A stretch of DNA of 64,000 nt from Chryseobacterium caseinilyticum. GTDB lineage: Bacteria > Bacteroidota > Bacteroidia > Flavobacteriales > Weeksellaceae. The translations under genes were made by a program, and so were the position numbers. Below the pieces are notes generated by a model. The model saw only the letters and a list, made by a program, of their open reading frames with translations, had not been told where the DNA came from and made no database searches. The stretch lies in NCBI RefSeq assembly GCF_014837145.1, contig NZ_JACYFS010000004.1, forward strand, positions 339,999 through 403,998, read 5' to 3'. Shown in pieces: positions 1 to 8,755 of the stretch (position 1 is the stretch's first letter; every line of letters starts with the position of its first letter).

Positions 1-864
1 AATAGCTTTTTCAGAGTTTAAAAGGTAATTTAAATCCTCATTTTCTGTCACGCTGAGCGACGTCGAAGCATCCAGGTTTTCAAAAGAGGCCTTTTCGTAT
101 TCCAAAACATCGAGGCAGGCGCCTTTCACTTTTCCTGATTTTAAAGCTTCAACTAAATATTTCGTTTCAACATTCTTCCCTCTGGCGGTATTGACGAAAT
201 AAAAACTGTTTCGCATTTCTGAAATGAAGTTTTCATCAATTAAATAATGTGTTTCGTCATTTAAAGGAATGTGAAGACTCAACACTTCAGCTCTTTCTTT
301 TAGTTCTTCCAGACTGACCTGAGTGGCAAATTCGTCTGAAAGATTTGGAAGAATGTCATGAAAGATCACCCTGCATCCAAACCCTGAAAGTCTTTTGGCA
401 GTGGCCTTACCCATGTTTCCGTATCCGATCAGTCCGACGGTTTTTCCCAGCAGTTCGTCGCCACGGTTTTCTTCACGCAGCCAGATTCCGTTTTTCACTT
501 CACTGGAGGCAATGAACAGGCGGTTCGTTAAAATGAGAAGCATCCCAACGACATGTTCTGCTACAGAATCTCTGTTTCCTTCGGGTGAATTGATGAGTTT
601 TATACCTAATTTTTCAGCAACGGGAATATCAATATTTTCCATTCCAGCTCCTACTCTGGCGATAAATTTCAGATTTTTGCCATGCTCCAGAAAGTTTTTA
701 TCCAAAGGAATTCTGCTGCGGATAATGACACCGTCGTAGTTTTGAATTTTAGCACAGACCTCATCGTACGGCGAGGTAAAATCTTCTTCAAGAATACAGT
801 TTTTGGCTAAAAGCTGTTCGGTGATTAAAGGGTGGTTTTTGTCTAAAAGTAATATTCTCATCAT
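1..864 (-). CDS. D-isomer-specific 2-hydroxyacid dehydrogenase (phosphoglycerate dehydrogenase-like), partial
   Basis: The reading frame starts at 864 or 861 (two ATGs in a row) and stays open to the left edge, so the C-terminus is missing. Translation shows a formate/glycerate dehydrogenase fold: an N-terminal substrate domain with RVGAGMENID, then the NAD-binding Rossmann motif GLIGYGNMG, then NTARG carrying the catalytic Arg, and LDVLEYE with the likely catalytic Glu. The catalytic His would lie beyond the window. The family reversibly oxidises D-2-hydroxyacids with NAD(H). The SPEGNRDSVAEH stretch resembles 3-phosphoglycerate dehydrogenases of serine synthesis, but no serC is visible here, so the exact substrate is open. 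Confidence 0.85.
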   Translation of the reverse strand, partial: MMRILLLDKNHPLITEQLLAKNCILEEDFTSPYDEVCAKIQNYDGVIIRSRIPLDKNFLEHGKNLKFIARVGAGMENIDIPVAEKLGIKLINSPEGNRDSVAEHVVGMLLILTNRLFIASSEVKNGIWLREENRGDELLGKTVGLIGYGNMGKATAKRLSGFGCRVIFHDILPNLSDEFATQVSLEELKERAEVLSLHIPLNDETHYLIDENFISEMRNSFYFVNTARGKNVETKYLVEALKSGKVKGACLDVLEYEKASFENLDASTSLSVTENEDLNYLLNSEKAI

Positions 865-912
865 CTCAGATTACATTTAAAAATAAACGGAAGAAAATTC
901 TTCCGTTGTTAT

Positions 913-1440
913 TTATACATCAATTTCTCCTGCGAATAATTTTTTCAGTTCTACAGAATCTGTTGGTTTCATTCTGCCCGAGAGAATCAGTGAGAGCTCT
1001 TTTCTTCTTAAAGCGGCAGCGTGTCTTTCTATTTCGATATCGGTTTCAGGTTCCATGTCTGGAATTGGGATGGGTCTGTTGAATTCATCCACAGCTACAA
1101 ATGTGTAAATTCCTTTGTTGGTCTGGATTTTTTTATGATTAATCGGATCATCCAACCAAACGTCCACATAAATTTCCATTGAAGTAGAGAACGCTCGGGA
1201 AACTTTTGATTCCATTACCACGATTCCACCTTCAGGGATTGGGTGATCGAATGATACGTGATTTACAGATGCCGTTACCACTCTCCTCTCGCAGTGTCTT
1301 GTTGCAGAGATGGATGCACATCTGTCCATTCTTGCGAGTAACTCACCACCGAAAAGGTTTCTCAGTTGGTTGGTGTCGTTAGGAAGAACGATATTCGTCA
1401 TTACCGTAAGAGATTCTGACGCTTTTTTTATTTTTGCCAT
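913..1440 (-). CDS. Acyl-CoA thioesterase, hotdog fold
   Basis: A 175-residue single-hotdog protein of the cytosolic acyl-CoA thioesterase (YciA/ACOT) type. It carries the characteristic N-terminal run NLFGGELLARMD, followed by VNHVSFDHPIPEGG and VDVWLDD. This family hydrolyses fatty acyl-CoA to free acid and CoA in the cytoplasm, usually as an oligomer. Its start overlaps the end of the upstream HU-like gene by 13 bp, so the two are probably cotranslated. The functional link to that membrane protein is unknown. Substrate chain length cannot be read from sequence. Confidence 0.85.
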   Translation of the reverse strand: MAKIKKASESLTVMTNIVLPNDTNQLRNLFGGELLARMDRCASISATRHCERRVVTASVNHVSFDHPIPEGGIVVMESKVSRAFSTSMEIYVDVWLDDPINHKKIQTNKGIYTFVAVDEFNRPIPIPDMEPETDIEIERHAAALRRKELSLILSGRMKPTDSVELKKLFAGEIDV

Positions 1441-2207
1441 TTAGATTTTCTTTTTTTAGGATACCATTTTCTTGGTGTATGTTTGCGGATGGAGTCCTTT
1501 TTCAGGGAATCGGTTTTTAAAGAATCTGCTTTGAAAGCTGCTCTTTTAAGAGAATCAGCGATTTTAATCTGAGCAGAATCCAGTTGTACGGGAACCGTTT
1601 TCTCGATACGCTTCGTTTTGGTCTGTGCGGAGAGACTGTCGAAAGATTGATTGCCAAACAGCAGTTCTTTCTGGGCAATTCCAAGATAGATCAAGCCCGC
1701 AACCGGGATTGCGGCAAGGAAAATCCACAAAATAGATTTGCTGAATTTATAATCTTTCTCTTTTGTGCTGGCTTCAATTAATTTTTCACCGTCGCTGATA
1801 TCTGAGAAACGGATTTCCTCCAAACCGTAAAAATCCGGATGATCTGAAGCTAATCTCTTGCCGAAAAAAGCAAGTCCGTTGTCCCCCTGATCAATTCTCC
1901 CGATGTTCTGAATCTCCAAAGTGTGATCTGCCTGAAGTTTTTTCTTCCAGAAATCGGTCTGAATCTGGAGTTCATTTTTGGCAGCCTCAAAAGCAATTCC
2001 TTTTTGGGAAGCGATGTTGCTGATGAGGTCATCAGACTCTGCCAGATAATCTACTTTAAAAGCAATCTGGCTGGATGGCGGAAGAATGCTGCCGTTTTCA
2101 GGATCGAGCTTTGCCTTCGAATTTTCGAGGTAAAACACACCAAATCCTGCTACGGTAACGCTTCCGTGCCTCTTCAGATATTCTAAAATGTATGCTGAAA
2201 TATTCAT
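1428..2207 (-). CDS. HU-CCDC81-type domain protein with a transmembrane segment
   Basis: A 259-residue protein. Residues 1-130 look like the paired prokaryotic HU-CCDC81 domains found in Bacteroidota: an N-terminal helix, then VTVAGFGVFYLENSKA, then a second HU-like unit with IQNIGRID. One transmembrane helix spans about residues 158-178. The distal part is rich in charged repeats (DSLKRAAFKADSLK, then KTDSLKKDS) and ends very basic. In the phylum, such proteins are thought to link an HU-like domain in the cytoplasm to the envelope; no precise function is established. A TAnnTTTG box lies only 7 nt before the ATG. Confidence 0.7.
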   Translation of the reverse strand: MNISAYILEYLKRHGSVTVAGFGVFYLENSKAKLDPENGSILPPSSQIAFKVDYLAESDDLISNIASQKGIAFEAAKNELQIQTDFWKKKLQADHTLEIQNIGRIDQGDNGLAFFGKRLASDHPDFYGLEEIRFSDISDGEKLIEASTKEKDYKFSKSILWIFLAAIPVAGLIYLGIAQKELLFGNQSFDSLSAQTKTKRIEKTVPVQLDSAQIKIADSLKRAAFKADSLKTDSLKKDSIRKHTPRKWYPKKRKSKWQK

Positions 2208-2214
2208 TTGGCGA

Positions 2215-2222
2215 CAAATTTA
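2215..2222 (-). promoter_or_regulatory. Candidate -7 promoter box for the HU-like gene
   Basis: TAAATTTG matches the Bacteroidota TAnnTTTG consensus. It ends 7 nt before the ATG at 2207, so transcription would begin at or within a few bases of the start codon. Confidence 0.55.
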
Positions 2223-2260
2223 TGACTTTTTCGTGACTTTTTTGAGTTTTAAATCAAATG

Positions 2261-2283
2261 AAAAAGACCGCCGAAGCGGTCTC
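2261..2283 (-). terminator. Intrinsic terminator after the TonB receptor gene
   Basis: On the minus strand, GACCGC-TTCG-GCGGTC forms a 6-bp stem with a UUCG tetraloop followed by a T-run. It lies about 50 bp after the receptor stop codon. Confidence 0.85.
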
Positions 2284-2334
2284 TGAAATTAATTCTAAAT
2301 TACTTAGAAACTATAAAAAATGATTTGGTGTGTT

Positions 2335-4434
2335 TTACTGAATTTTCCAGCTGATTCCGAACATAAAGTTGATTCCGGCCTGTGAAAAGTATACCGGACC
2401 GTTGTAAACATAGCCATTGTTGACATATTTCTGATCCAGAATATTGTTGATTAAAAGCTTCAGAGCCACTTCCTGTTTTTTGATCTTAAGATCGTACTGC
2501 GCGTTGAAATCGGTCAGCAGATAATCGTTAAGCTGTAAATCCTGAGTTTGGGTATTGTCTAAATATTGCTTTCCGACATACTGATTGGTCAGCATAAACT
2601 GAAAATTCTTTACCGGACTGTACTTCAATGTTAAATTGGCAATTAAGTTCGGAGAAAAAGAAATTTCGGTGTCTCCCAGATTCTGAACACCTGTTTCGTC
2701 CTCAATTCTGAAATCTAAATTCTGATTTTGGCTGGCACTTACGTTTGCTGAAATTTCAAACTTTTTTGAAACTTTTGCCAGAGCTCCAACTTCAATCCCA
2801 CGTCTGTAACTTTTACCGGAATTGGTTCTGATAAATTCACCGATATTGCTGATCTGCCCGTTTAAAACCAACTGATTCAGGTAATACATATAATAAAGAT
2901 TGGCTGTAAAAGCCACTTTCCCAAACTGCTTTTCAAATCCTGCTTCGAAGTCGTGGAGTTTTTCAGATTTCACATCGTTATCTGAAATTAAATCATCACG
3001 GTTCGGTTCGCGCTGTGCATGGGCATAGGAAACAAAAACTTTTCCGCCACCGATTTTATAATTTACACCGGCTTTAGGATTGAAAAACAGCCAGTTTTTA
3101 TTTAAATCAGCACCTTCAAAATCCCCTTCCTGAAGAATTTTTGTATCGTAATCGATATTTCTGATCTGAAGATCTCCAAAGAATTCAAAATTGTTTACCG
3201 TTACCAAAGCTTTTGCAAAACCTGCCACTTCATTCTTCACCGAACGGTTTCGGTAGTATTCAGATTCTACAATCTGCGGATTGAAAACATCAGTTACATT
3301 TCCATAATGTCTTCCATAGTATTGGTTTCCGACAACGCCAAAATTCAGATCTAAATTTTCAAATTTTCCGTACAATGTAGAAACGACTCCGTAGAAATCA
3401 TTATTCAGCCATTTTTTTCTGATGAAATCTGAATATTCTTCACCATTGATATCGGGAAGATTGTATCTCGCAAAAGGATCGCCCTGTTTGTAGTTTTCGT
3501 AGTAACCACGGCCTTTTGTGTAGTGAAGAGTCGTCTCAAGACTCCAATTTTCATTTAAACCCTGTTCCCAAAGTAACTGATAGTGATTTTGTCGGTAATT
3601 ATCGGTTTCGTTATCATAAAACCCTACGATATTTTCCCAGTTGGCGTCATATATTGCACCTGAAAAATTATATCTTGGATTGGTTTCCCAGGTTTTTCTG
3701 TCTACCCCGTTCCATGCCTGATAGGTTTTTTCTTTTCCACCAAAAGTCATCAGACGCAGCTTCGTCATTCCTTCTTCAAACAATGCTGTGAAATTATACG
3801 AATGCAGATCAGAAGAAGCACGGTCGATAAAACCATCGGAATGGATATGAGAATATCTACCCATCAAAGAAAGACGGTCTTTCCAGAACTTCCCTGAACC
3901 TATTTCCGCTGAATATTTGTAGGTATTAAATGAACCATAACTGTCGTCGGTTTTAAAATAAAACTTTTCTTCAGGTTCTTTAGAAATAATGTTAATGCTT
4001 GCTCCAAAAGCCGAAACTCCATTATTTGAGGTTCCCACACCACGCTGAATCACAACCTGCGATGCCGAACTCGTCAGATCCGGAACATTGACAAAAAAAG
4101 TTCCCTGACTTTCGGAATCATTAAACGGAACTCCGTTCATCATCACGTTAATTCCTCTTCCGGCAACACCACGAATCCTGAAACCCGTGTATCCAACGCC
4201 ATTTCCGGCATCTGAGGTAGAAATAACTGAAGTCTGGTTTTTGAGCAACATCGGAAGATCCTGCCCTAGATTTTTGCTGTCGAGATCTCTCTGCACACTG
4301 ATAATTTCTTTTGCAACAGGAAGTCGCCTGGTAAAGCTCACAGCTTCGATCTCTCTCACAGCAACAGTGTCTGCAGTCTGAGCATTCAGAAAATTGGCGG
4401 CTACGGTAAGCCCTAAAAAAATAAATCCTTTCAT
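2335..4434 (-). CDS. TonB-dependent outer-membrane receptor, TPP-riboswitch controlled
   Basis: A 699-residue TonB-dependent receptor. It has a signal peptide (about residues 1-19, ending LNAQ), a plug domain with GFRIRGVAGRGINVMMNGVPF and VVIQRGVGTSNNGVSAFGASINI, and a long beta-barrel ending in an aromatic/hydrophobic strand (FGISWKIQ). Such receptors import substrates across the outer membrane using TonB energy. A TPP riboswitch lies upstream on the same strand, so the substrate is inferred to be thiamine, a phosphate ester or a precursor. This matches the thiamin-regulated outer-membrane receptor type predicted earlier in Bacteroidetes (Omr1). No thiamine biosynthesis or inner-membrane PnuT-like gene is next to it. 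Confidence 0.88.
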   Translation of the reverse strand: MKGFIFLGLTVAANFLNAQTADTVAVREIEAVSFTRRLPVAKEIISVQRDLDSKNLGQDLPMLLKNQTSVISTSDAGNGVGYTGFRIRGVAGRGINVMMNGVPFNDSESQGTFFVNVPDLTSSASQVVIQRGVGTSNNGVSAFGASINIISKEPEEKFYFKTDDSYGSFNTYKYSAEIGSGKFWKDRLSLMGRYSHIHSDGFIDRASSDLHSYNFTALFEEGMTKLRLMTFGGKEKTYQAWNGVDRKTWETNPRYNFSGAIYDANWENIVGFYDNETDNYRQNHYQLLWEQGLNENWSLETTLHYTKGRGYYENYKQGDPFARYNLPDINGEEYSDFIRKKWLNNDFYGVVSTLYGKFENLDLNFGVVGNQYYGRHYGNVTDVFNPQIVESEYYRNRSVKNEVAGFAKALVTVNNFEFFGDLQIRNIDYDTKILQEGDFEGADLNKNWLFFNPKAGVNYKIGGGKVFVSYAHAQREPNRDDLISDNDVKSEKLHDFEAGFEKQFGKVAFTANLYYMYYLNQLVLNGQISNIGEFIRTNSGKSYRRGIEVGALAKVSKKFEISANVSASQNQNLDFRIEDETGVQNLGDTEISFSPNLIANLTLKYSPVKNFQFMLTNQYVGKQYLDNTQTQDLQLNDYLLTDFNAQYDLKIKKQEVALKLLINNILDQKYVNNGYVYNGPVYFSQAGINFMFGISWKIQ

Positions 4435-4476
4435 TCTTATAAATTTTTAAAATTTAAATGAATAAAAGGGGCGATT

Positions 4477-4541
4477 ATGAATAAGTAATGAGTGATTGGT
4501 AATAAGTAATATTTAATGATTGCTCATTACCTATTATTCAT
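4477..4541 (-). other. Large stem-loop between TPP riboswitch and receptor start
   Basis: ATGAATAAGTAATGAG (4477-4492) is complementary to 4523-4541 except for a 3-nt bulge, giving a 16-bp stem around a loop of about 30 nt. It lies in the leader after the riboswitch aptamer and could be part of the expression platform. It is also built from the ATGA/AATA words that recur in other spacers of this window, so it could simply be a repetitive element. Confidence 0.5.
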
Positions 4542-4551
4542 TGCTCATTTT

Positions 4552-4624
4552 TAAGTTCCCTAAACAGCATTACCTGTTCCAGGTTCATTGGGTATAATCT
4601 CAGCTCCGGTTGGGGCACCCCTTA
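4552..4624 (-). promoter_or_regulatory. TPP riboswitch (THI element)
   Basis: Read on the minus strand, the conserved THI-box blocks occur in order and at normal spacing: GGGGTGCC, GCTGAGA, ACCC with TGAACCTG, then GGTAATGC and TAGGGAA. The aptamer sits about 118 nt upstream of the receptor ATG. TPP binding normally lowers expression of the downstream gene. Downstream, CGCCCCTTTT (4464-4473, read on minus) could pair with AAGGGGTG at the aptamer's 5' edge. Confidence 0.93.
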
Positions 4625-4674
4625 AATTTCATCGGCAAAAGTAATACTTTTTTAGATAATCTTTAAAATTATTT

Positions 4675-5469
4675 TTACTTGTAAGATTTGTTGTGAATAT
4701 CGATGTAGTAATAGTTGACATCGTCTTTGGTGACTTCAAACATTTTGCCCAGTTTCCAGCTGTAGTTTCTTTTAATATCTCTGTATTCAAAAGGGATTAC
4801 AATTTGGTTTTTAGTATCAATAATTCCGAATTTATCGTTGCTGGCAGCGATAATCATAGGGTTTGCCACGTCATTGGTTTCCATTACAAAAAGAAAATCG
4901 TAGGAAGGATAAATTGTGAACTGCTTCTTATCAGCAGGATTTACAAACCTTCCGTCTTCTATCAAACCGTACTTTCCATTCAGGCGGTAGGCGTGGAAAC
5001 GTGCTTTTTTATATTCAGCCTTGCAGACGCCTAAATCGGCAGGTTTATAGGTATAGACAATTTTTCCGGACATATTAATACGGTAGGAAACTCCACCTTT
5101 ATCGACTGTTGCATAGTTTTTTGAACCAAATTTTTTCACCTTTTCGTTTGGTGAATACAAGAGATTGCAGTCCTCACCGAAGAACAGGGCAATATGGTAT
5201 TCAGGCTGAATAATGAATTTCCCGTTCTGGTTTACATACCCAAATTTTCCGTCTTTTTTCTGAGGAATAAGTACAGGAACCTCCTCATCAAGAACAATTA
5301 CATCTTTAGGCAAAACATCATCAGAAACAGAACTGCGGACTGCTGTTTTTTTAACCGGAACCTTTGATAACGGTTTGGTTTTTAAAACTTTAGATTGAGA
5401 ATTAAAGAGTAAACTCAAGAGAGTAAATGCCATTAAGGTCATCTTAGAGGGAATTTTAGGAGTCATCAT
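4675..5469 (-). CDS. WG-repeat secreted protein
   Basis: A 264-residue protein with an N-terminal hydrophobic export signal (MTLMAFTLLSLLF) followed by a basic Lys/Val/Pro stretch. The rest contains degenerate WG (KWG) beta-repeats: DGKFGYVNQNGKFIIQPEY, NGKYGLIEDGRF, and DKFGIIDTKNQIVIPFEY. WG repeats are a structural, probably beta-propeller-like module common in Bacteroidota; no activity can be assigned. Two ATGs start the frame (5469 and 5466), and a -7 box lies just upstream. The gene is monocistronic: the next gene on this strand has its own riboswitch leader. Confidence 0.75.
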   Translation of the reverse strand: MMTPKIPSKMTLMAFTLLSLLFNSQSKVLKTKPLSKVPVKKTAVRSSVSDDVLPKDVIVLDEEVPVLIPQKKDGKFGYVNQNGKFIIQPEYHIALFFGEDCNLLYSPNEKVKKFGSKNYATVDKGGVSYRINMSGKIVYTYKPADLGVCKAEYKKARFHAYRLNGKYGLIEDGRFVNPADKKQFTIYPSYDFLFVMETNDVANPMIIAASNDKFGIIDTKNQIVIPFEYRDIKRNYSWKLGKMFEVTKDDVNYYYIDIHNKSYK

Positions 5470-5843
5470 GTTTAGTTTTTATCCTTCAAAAATACTAAAA
5501 TAGAATTTATAAAATGTATATTTATAAAGAATCTAAATAGCGATGCTTTAATAAAATATTTAAAATTCGTAAATTTGACAGCATTTTTAAATGTTTGATA
5601 ATTTTTAATAAAACATTTTACAGAAAGCCTTTCGAGCACTTCGCATGATTAGAGCTTACCAAAACGCTTGTTTTATAAAATTGAAGATGATTCTTTTCTG
5701 TCAATTTAATTTAAAATTTTATCTCACATTACAACTGACTGATTTTTAGCTGAATCACACAGTTTCAAAAAATTCAAAAGAAATATTTGCAGTTTCAAAA
5801 ACTGTAAACATCTAAAATAAAGATTGAAAAGACTTCTAGAATT
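5470..5843. other. Divergent intergenic region upstream of acnB
   Basis: No gene is visible here. It holds the WG-gene promoter on the minus strand and a possible plus-strand -7 box TAAATTTG at 5570-5577. That box is 266 nt from the acnB start, so it would give a long 5' UTR. Close to the start there is a small palindrome, CAGTTTCAAAAACTG (5790-5804). No known riboswitch consensus was recognised. Confidence 0.4.
5487..5494 (-). promoter_or_regulatory. Candidate -7 box for the WG-repeat gene
   Basis: TATTTTTG (TAnnTTTG) on the minus strand, 17 nt before the ATG. Confidence 0.55.
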
Positions 5844-8624
5844 ATGAATATTTATCAGGATTACATCCAGGAAATCGAGGAAAGAAAAACACAGGGGCTT
5901 CACCCAAAACCAATTGACGGCGCAGATTTACTGAGCGCAATTATTGAGCAGATCAAAGATACAGCAAACGAATACAGAGCTGATTCTCTTAAATTTTTCA
6001 TCTACAACACTTTGCCTGGTACAACAAGTGCTGCAGGTGTGAAAGCTAAATTTTTGAAAGAAATTATTCTTGGTGAATCCGCAGTTGCAGAAATCACTCC
6101 AACTTATGCTTTTGAATTGCTGTCTCACATGAAAGGTGGACCTTCAATCGGGGTTTTACTTGATTTGGCTTTAGGAAATGACGAAGCAACTGCAAAACAA
6201 GCTGCTGAAGTTCTTAAAACTCAGGTTTATCTTTACGATGCTGACACAGCCCGTTTAAAAGAAGCTTTCGATGCTGGAAATGTAATCGCCAAAGATATTT
6301 TGGAAAGCTATGCAAAGGCAGAGTTTTTCACCAAACTTCCTGAAGTTGCAGAAGAAATTAAAGTGGTAACGTTTATCGCCGGTGAAGGTGATATCTCGAC
6401 CGATTTACTTTCTCCCGGAAACCAGGCTCACTCGCGTTCAGACAGAGAACTTCACGGAAAATGCATGATCACTCCTGAAGCTCAGGAAGAAATCAAGGCT
6501 TTACAGGCTCAGCATCCTGATGCAAGTGTAATGCTGATCGCAGAAAAAGGAACAATGGGTGTTGGTTCTTCCCGTATGTCTGGTGTAAACAACGTTGCGC
6601 TTTGGACAGGTAAACAGGCAAGTCCTTACGTACCTTTCGTCAACATCGCTCCAATTGTGGCGGGGACAAACGGTATTTCTCCAATTTTTCTTACCACAGT
6701 TGACGTAACAGGAGGTATCGGAATCGACCTTCAGAACTGGGTTAAAAAAACAGACGAAAACGGAAATCCTGTACGTAATGAGAACGGTGACATTATTTTA
6801 GAAGAAAAATATTCTGTCGCTACAGGAACTGTTTTGACCATCAATACAAAAGAAAAGAAATTATACAACGGAGAAACTGAACTGAAAGATATTTCAAAAT
6901 CATTCACTCCTCAAAAATTAGAGTTTATCAAGGCTGGTGGTTCTTACGCTATCGTATTCGGTAAAAAAATCCAGACTTTCGCTGCTAAAACTTTAGGAAT
7001 TACAGCTCCAACGGTTTTTGCTCCTTCAAAAGAAATTTCAATCGAAGGACAAGGTCTGACTGCTGTTGAAAAAATCTTCAACAGAAATGCAGTTGGGGTT
7101 ACTGAAGGTAAATTATTGCACGCAGGTTCAGACGTTCGTGTAGAAGTAAACATTGTTGGTTCTCAGGATACAACAGGTTTGATGACTGCACAGGAATTGG
7201 AGTCAATGGCAGCAACAGTGATCTCTCCAATCGTAGACGGAGCTTATCAGTCGGGTTGTCACACAGCTTCAGTTTGGGATAAAAAAGCACAGGCCAATAT
7301 CCCTAAATTAATGAAATTCATGAACGAATTCGGTGTCATCACAGCACGCGACCCGAAAGGTGAATACCACGCGATGACAGACGTTATTCACAAAGTTCTA
7401 AATGATATTACGGTTGACGAATGGGCAATCATCATCGGAGGTGACTCTCACACAAGAATGTCTAAAGGTGTTGCTTTCGGAGCTGATTCCGGAACTGTAG
7501 CGTTGGCTTTGGCAACAGGTGAAGCATCAATGCCGATTCCTGAATCTGTGAAAGTGACTTTCAAAGGAGACATGAAAGAGCACATGGATTTCCGTGATGT
7601 TGTACACGCAACTCAGGCTCAGATGTTAAAGCAGTTCGACGGAGAAAATGTTTTCCAGGGTAGAATTATTGAGGTTCATATCGGAACCCTTCCTGCTGAC
7701 CAGGCATTTACATTCACTGACTGGACTGCAGAAATGAAGGCAAAAGCCTCTATCTGTATTTCTGAAGACGATACTTTGATCGAGTCACTGGAAATTGCGA
7801 AAAGCAGAATTCAGATTATGATCGACAAAGGAATGGATAATCACAATCAGGTTCTTCAGGGCTTAATCGATAAAGCAAACAAGAGAATCGAGGAAATCAG
7901 AACGGGTGACAAACCAGCTTTGACTCCGGATTCCAATGCAAAATATTACGCAGAAGTTGTGGTTGACCTGGACATCATCGTTGAGCCAATGATTGCTGAC
8001 CCGGATGTAAACAACGACGACGTTTCCAAAAGATATACGCACGACACCATCAGAGACCTTACTTTCTACGGAGGTGAGAAAAAAGTGGATCTTGGTTTTG
8101 TAGGTTCATGTATGGTTCACAAAGGTGACCTTAAAATCGTTTCTCAGATGTTGAAAAATATCGAAAAGAAAAACGGTAAAGTGGAATTCAACGCGCCATT
8201 AGTTGTAGCAGCGCCTACTTACAACATCATCGACGAGTTAAAAGCTGAAGGAGACTGGGAATTTTTAGAAAAATATTCAGGTTTTGAATTCAACGACAAT
8301 GCTCCAAAAGGTGAAGCACGTACTCAGTATGAAAACATGATGTACCTTGAGCGTCCAGGCTGTAACCTTTGTATGGGTAACCAAGAAAAAGCTGAAAAAG
8401 GAGACACAGTTTTGGCAACTTCTACAAGACTTTTCCAGGGAAGAGTGGTTGAAGATTCAGAACGTAAAAAAGGTGAATCTTTATTAGCTTCGACTCCTGT
8501 GGTTGTATTGTCTGCGATCATCGGAAGAATTCCAAGCATTGAAGAATACAAAGCAGCAGTTGCAGGTATTGATTTAACGACTTTTGTTCCTTCTATCAAG
8601 GAATTGGTGACTGTTGGTCATTAA
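5844..8624 (+). CDS. acnB: Aconitate hydratase B (bifunctional aconitase / 2-methylisocitrate dehydratase)
   Basis: A 926-residue AcnB-type aconitase, slightly longer than the E. coli enzyme. It has the AcnB-specific N-terminal HEAT-like domain (LLSHMKGGPSIGVLLDLAL), the swivel domain with GEGDISTDLLSPGNQAHSR, and the catalytic core with IIGGDSHTRMSKGVAFGADSG. The [4Fe-4S] cysteines are in FVGSCMVHKGD and RPGCNLCMGNQ. It interconverts citrate and isocitrate in the TCA cycle; in many bacteria AcnB also dehydrates 2-methylcitrate-cycle intermediates and can bind mRNA as an apoprotein. No prp genes lie nearby. A strong terminator follows. Confidence 0.96.
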   Translation: MNIYQDYIQEIEERKTQGLHPKPIDGADLLSAIIEQIKDTANEYRADSLKFFIYNTLPGTTSAAGVKAKFLKEIILGESAVAEITPTYAFELLSHMKGGPSIGVLLDLALGNDEATAKQAAEVLKTQVYLYDADTARLKEAFDAGNVIAKDILESYAKAEFFTKLPEVAEEIKVVTFIAGEGDISTDLLSPGNQAHSRSDRELHGKCMITPEAQEEIKALQAQHPDASVMLIAEKGTMGVGSSRMSGVNNVALWTGKQASPYVPFVNIAPIVAGTNGISPIFLTTVDVTGGIGIDLQNWVKKTDENGNPVRNENGDIILEEKYSVATGTVLTINTKEKKLYNGETELKDISKSFTPQKLEFIKAGGSYAIVFGKKIQTFAAKTLGITAPTVFAPSKEISIEGQGLTAVEKIFNRNAVGVTEGKLLHAGSDVRVEVNIVGSQDTTGLMTAQELESMAATVISPIVDGAYQSGCHTASVWDKKAQANIPKLMKFMNEFGVITARDPKGEYHAMTDVIHKVLNDITVDEWAIIIGGDSHTRMSKGVAFGADSGTVALALATGEASMPIPESVKVTFKGDMKEHMDFRDVVHATQAQMLKQFDGENVFQGRIIEVHIGTLPADQAFTFTDWTAEMKAKASICISEDDTLIESLEIAKSRIQIMIDKGMDNHNQVLQGLIDKANKRIEEIRTGDKPALTPDSNAKYYAEVVVDLDIIVEPMIADPDVNNDDVSKRYTHDTIRDLTFYGGEKKVDLGFVGSCMVHKGDLKIVSQMLKNIEKKNGKVEFNAPLVVAAPTYNIIDELKAEGDWEFLEKYSGFEFNDNAPKGEARTQYENMMYLERPGCNLCMGNQEKAEKGDTVLATSTRLFQGRVVEDSERKKGESLLASTPVVVLSAIIGRIPSIEEYKAAVAGIDLTTFVPSIKELVTVGH

Positions 8625-8670
8625 TAGATTTTACATTAAAGTCGAAAAATCCTTTAATTTTAATAAAAAA

Positions 8671-8712
8671 AGAAAGATTCTAGCCCTTCAGGACTAGAAT
8701 CTTTCTTTTTTT
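8671..8712 (+). terminator. Strong intrinsic terminator after acnB (probably bidirectional)
   Basis: AGAAAGATTCTAG (8671-8683) pairs perfectly with CTAGAATCTTTCT (8694-8706), a 13-bp stem followed by Ts. An A-run on the other side lets it serve the converging RG lyase gene too. Confidence 0.9.
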
Positions 8713-8755
8713 ATAGAATCAATCATATTAGCAAGATCTGGCAATAAATTATTTT

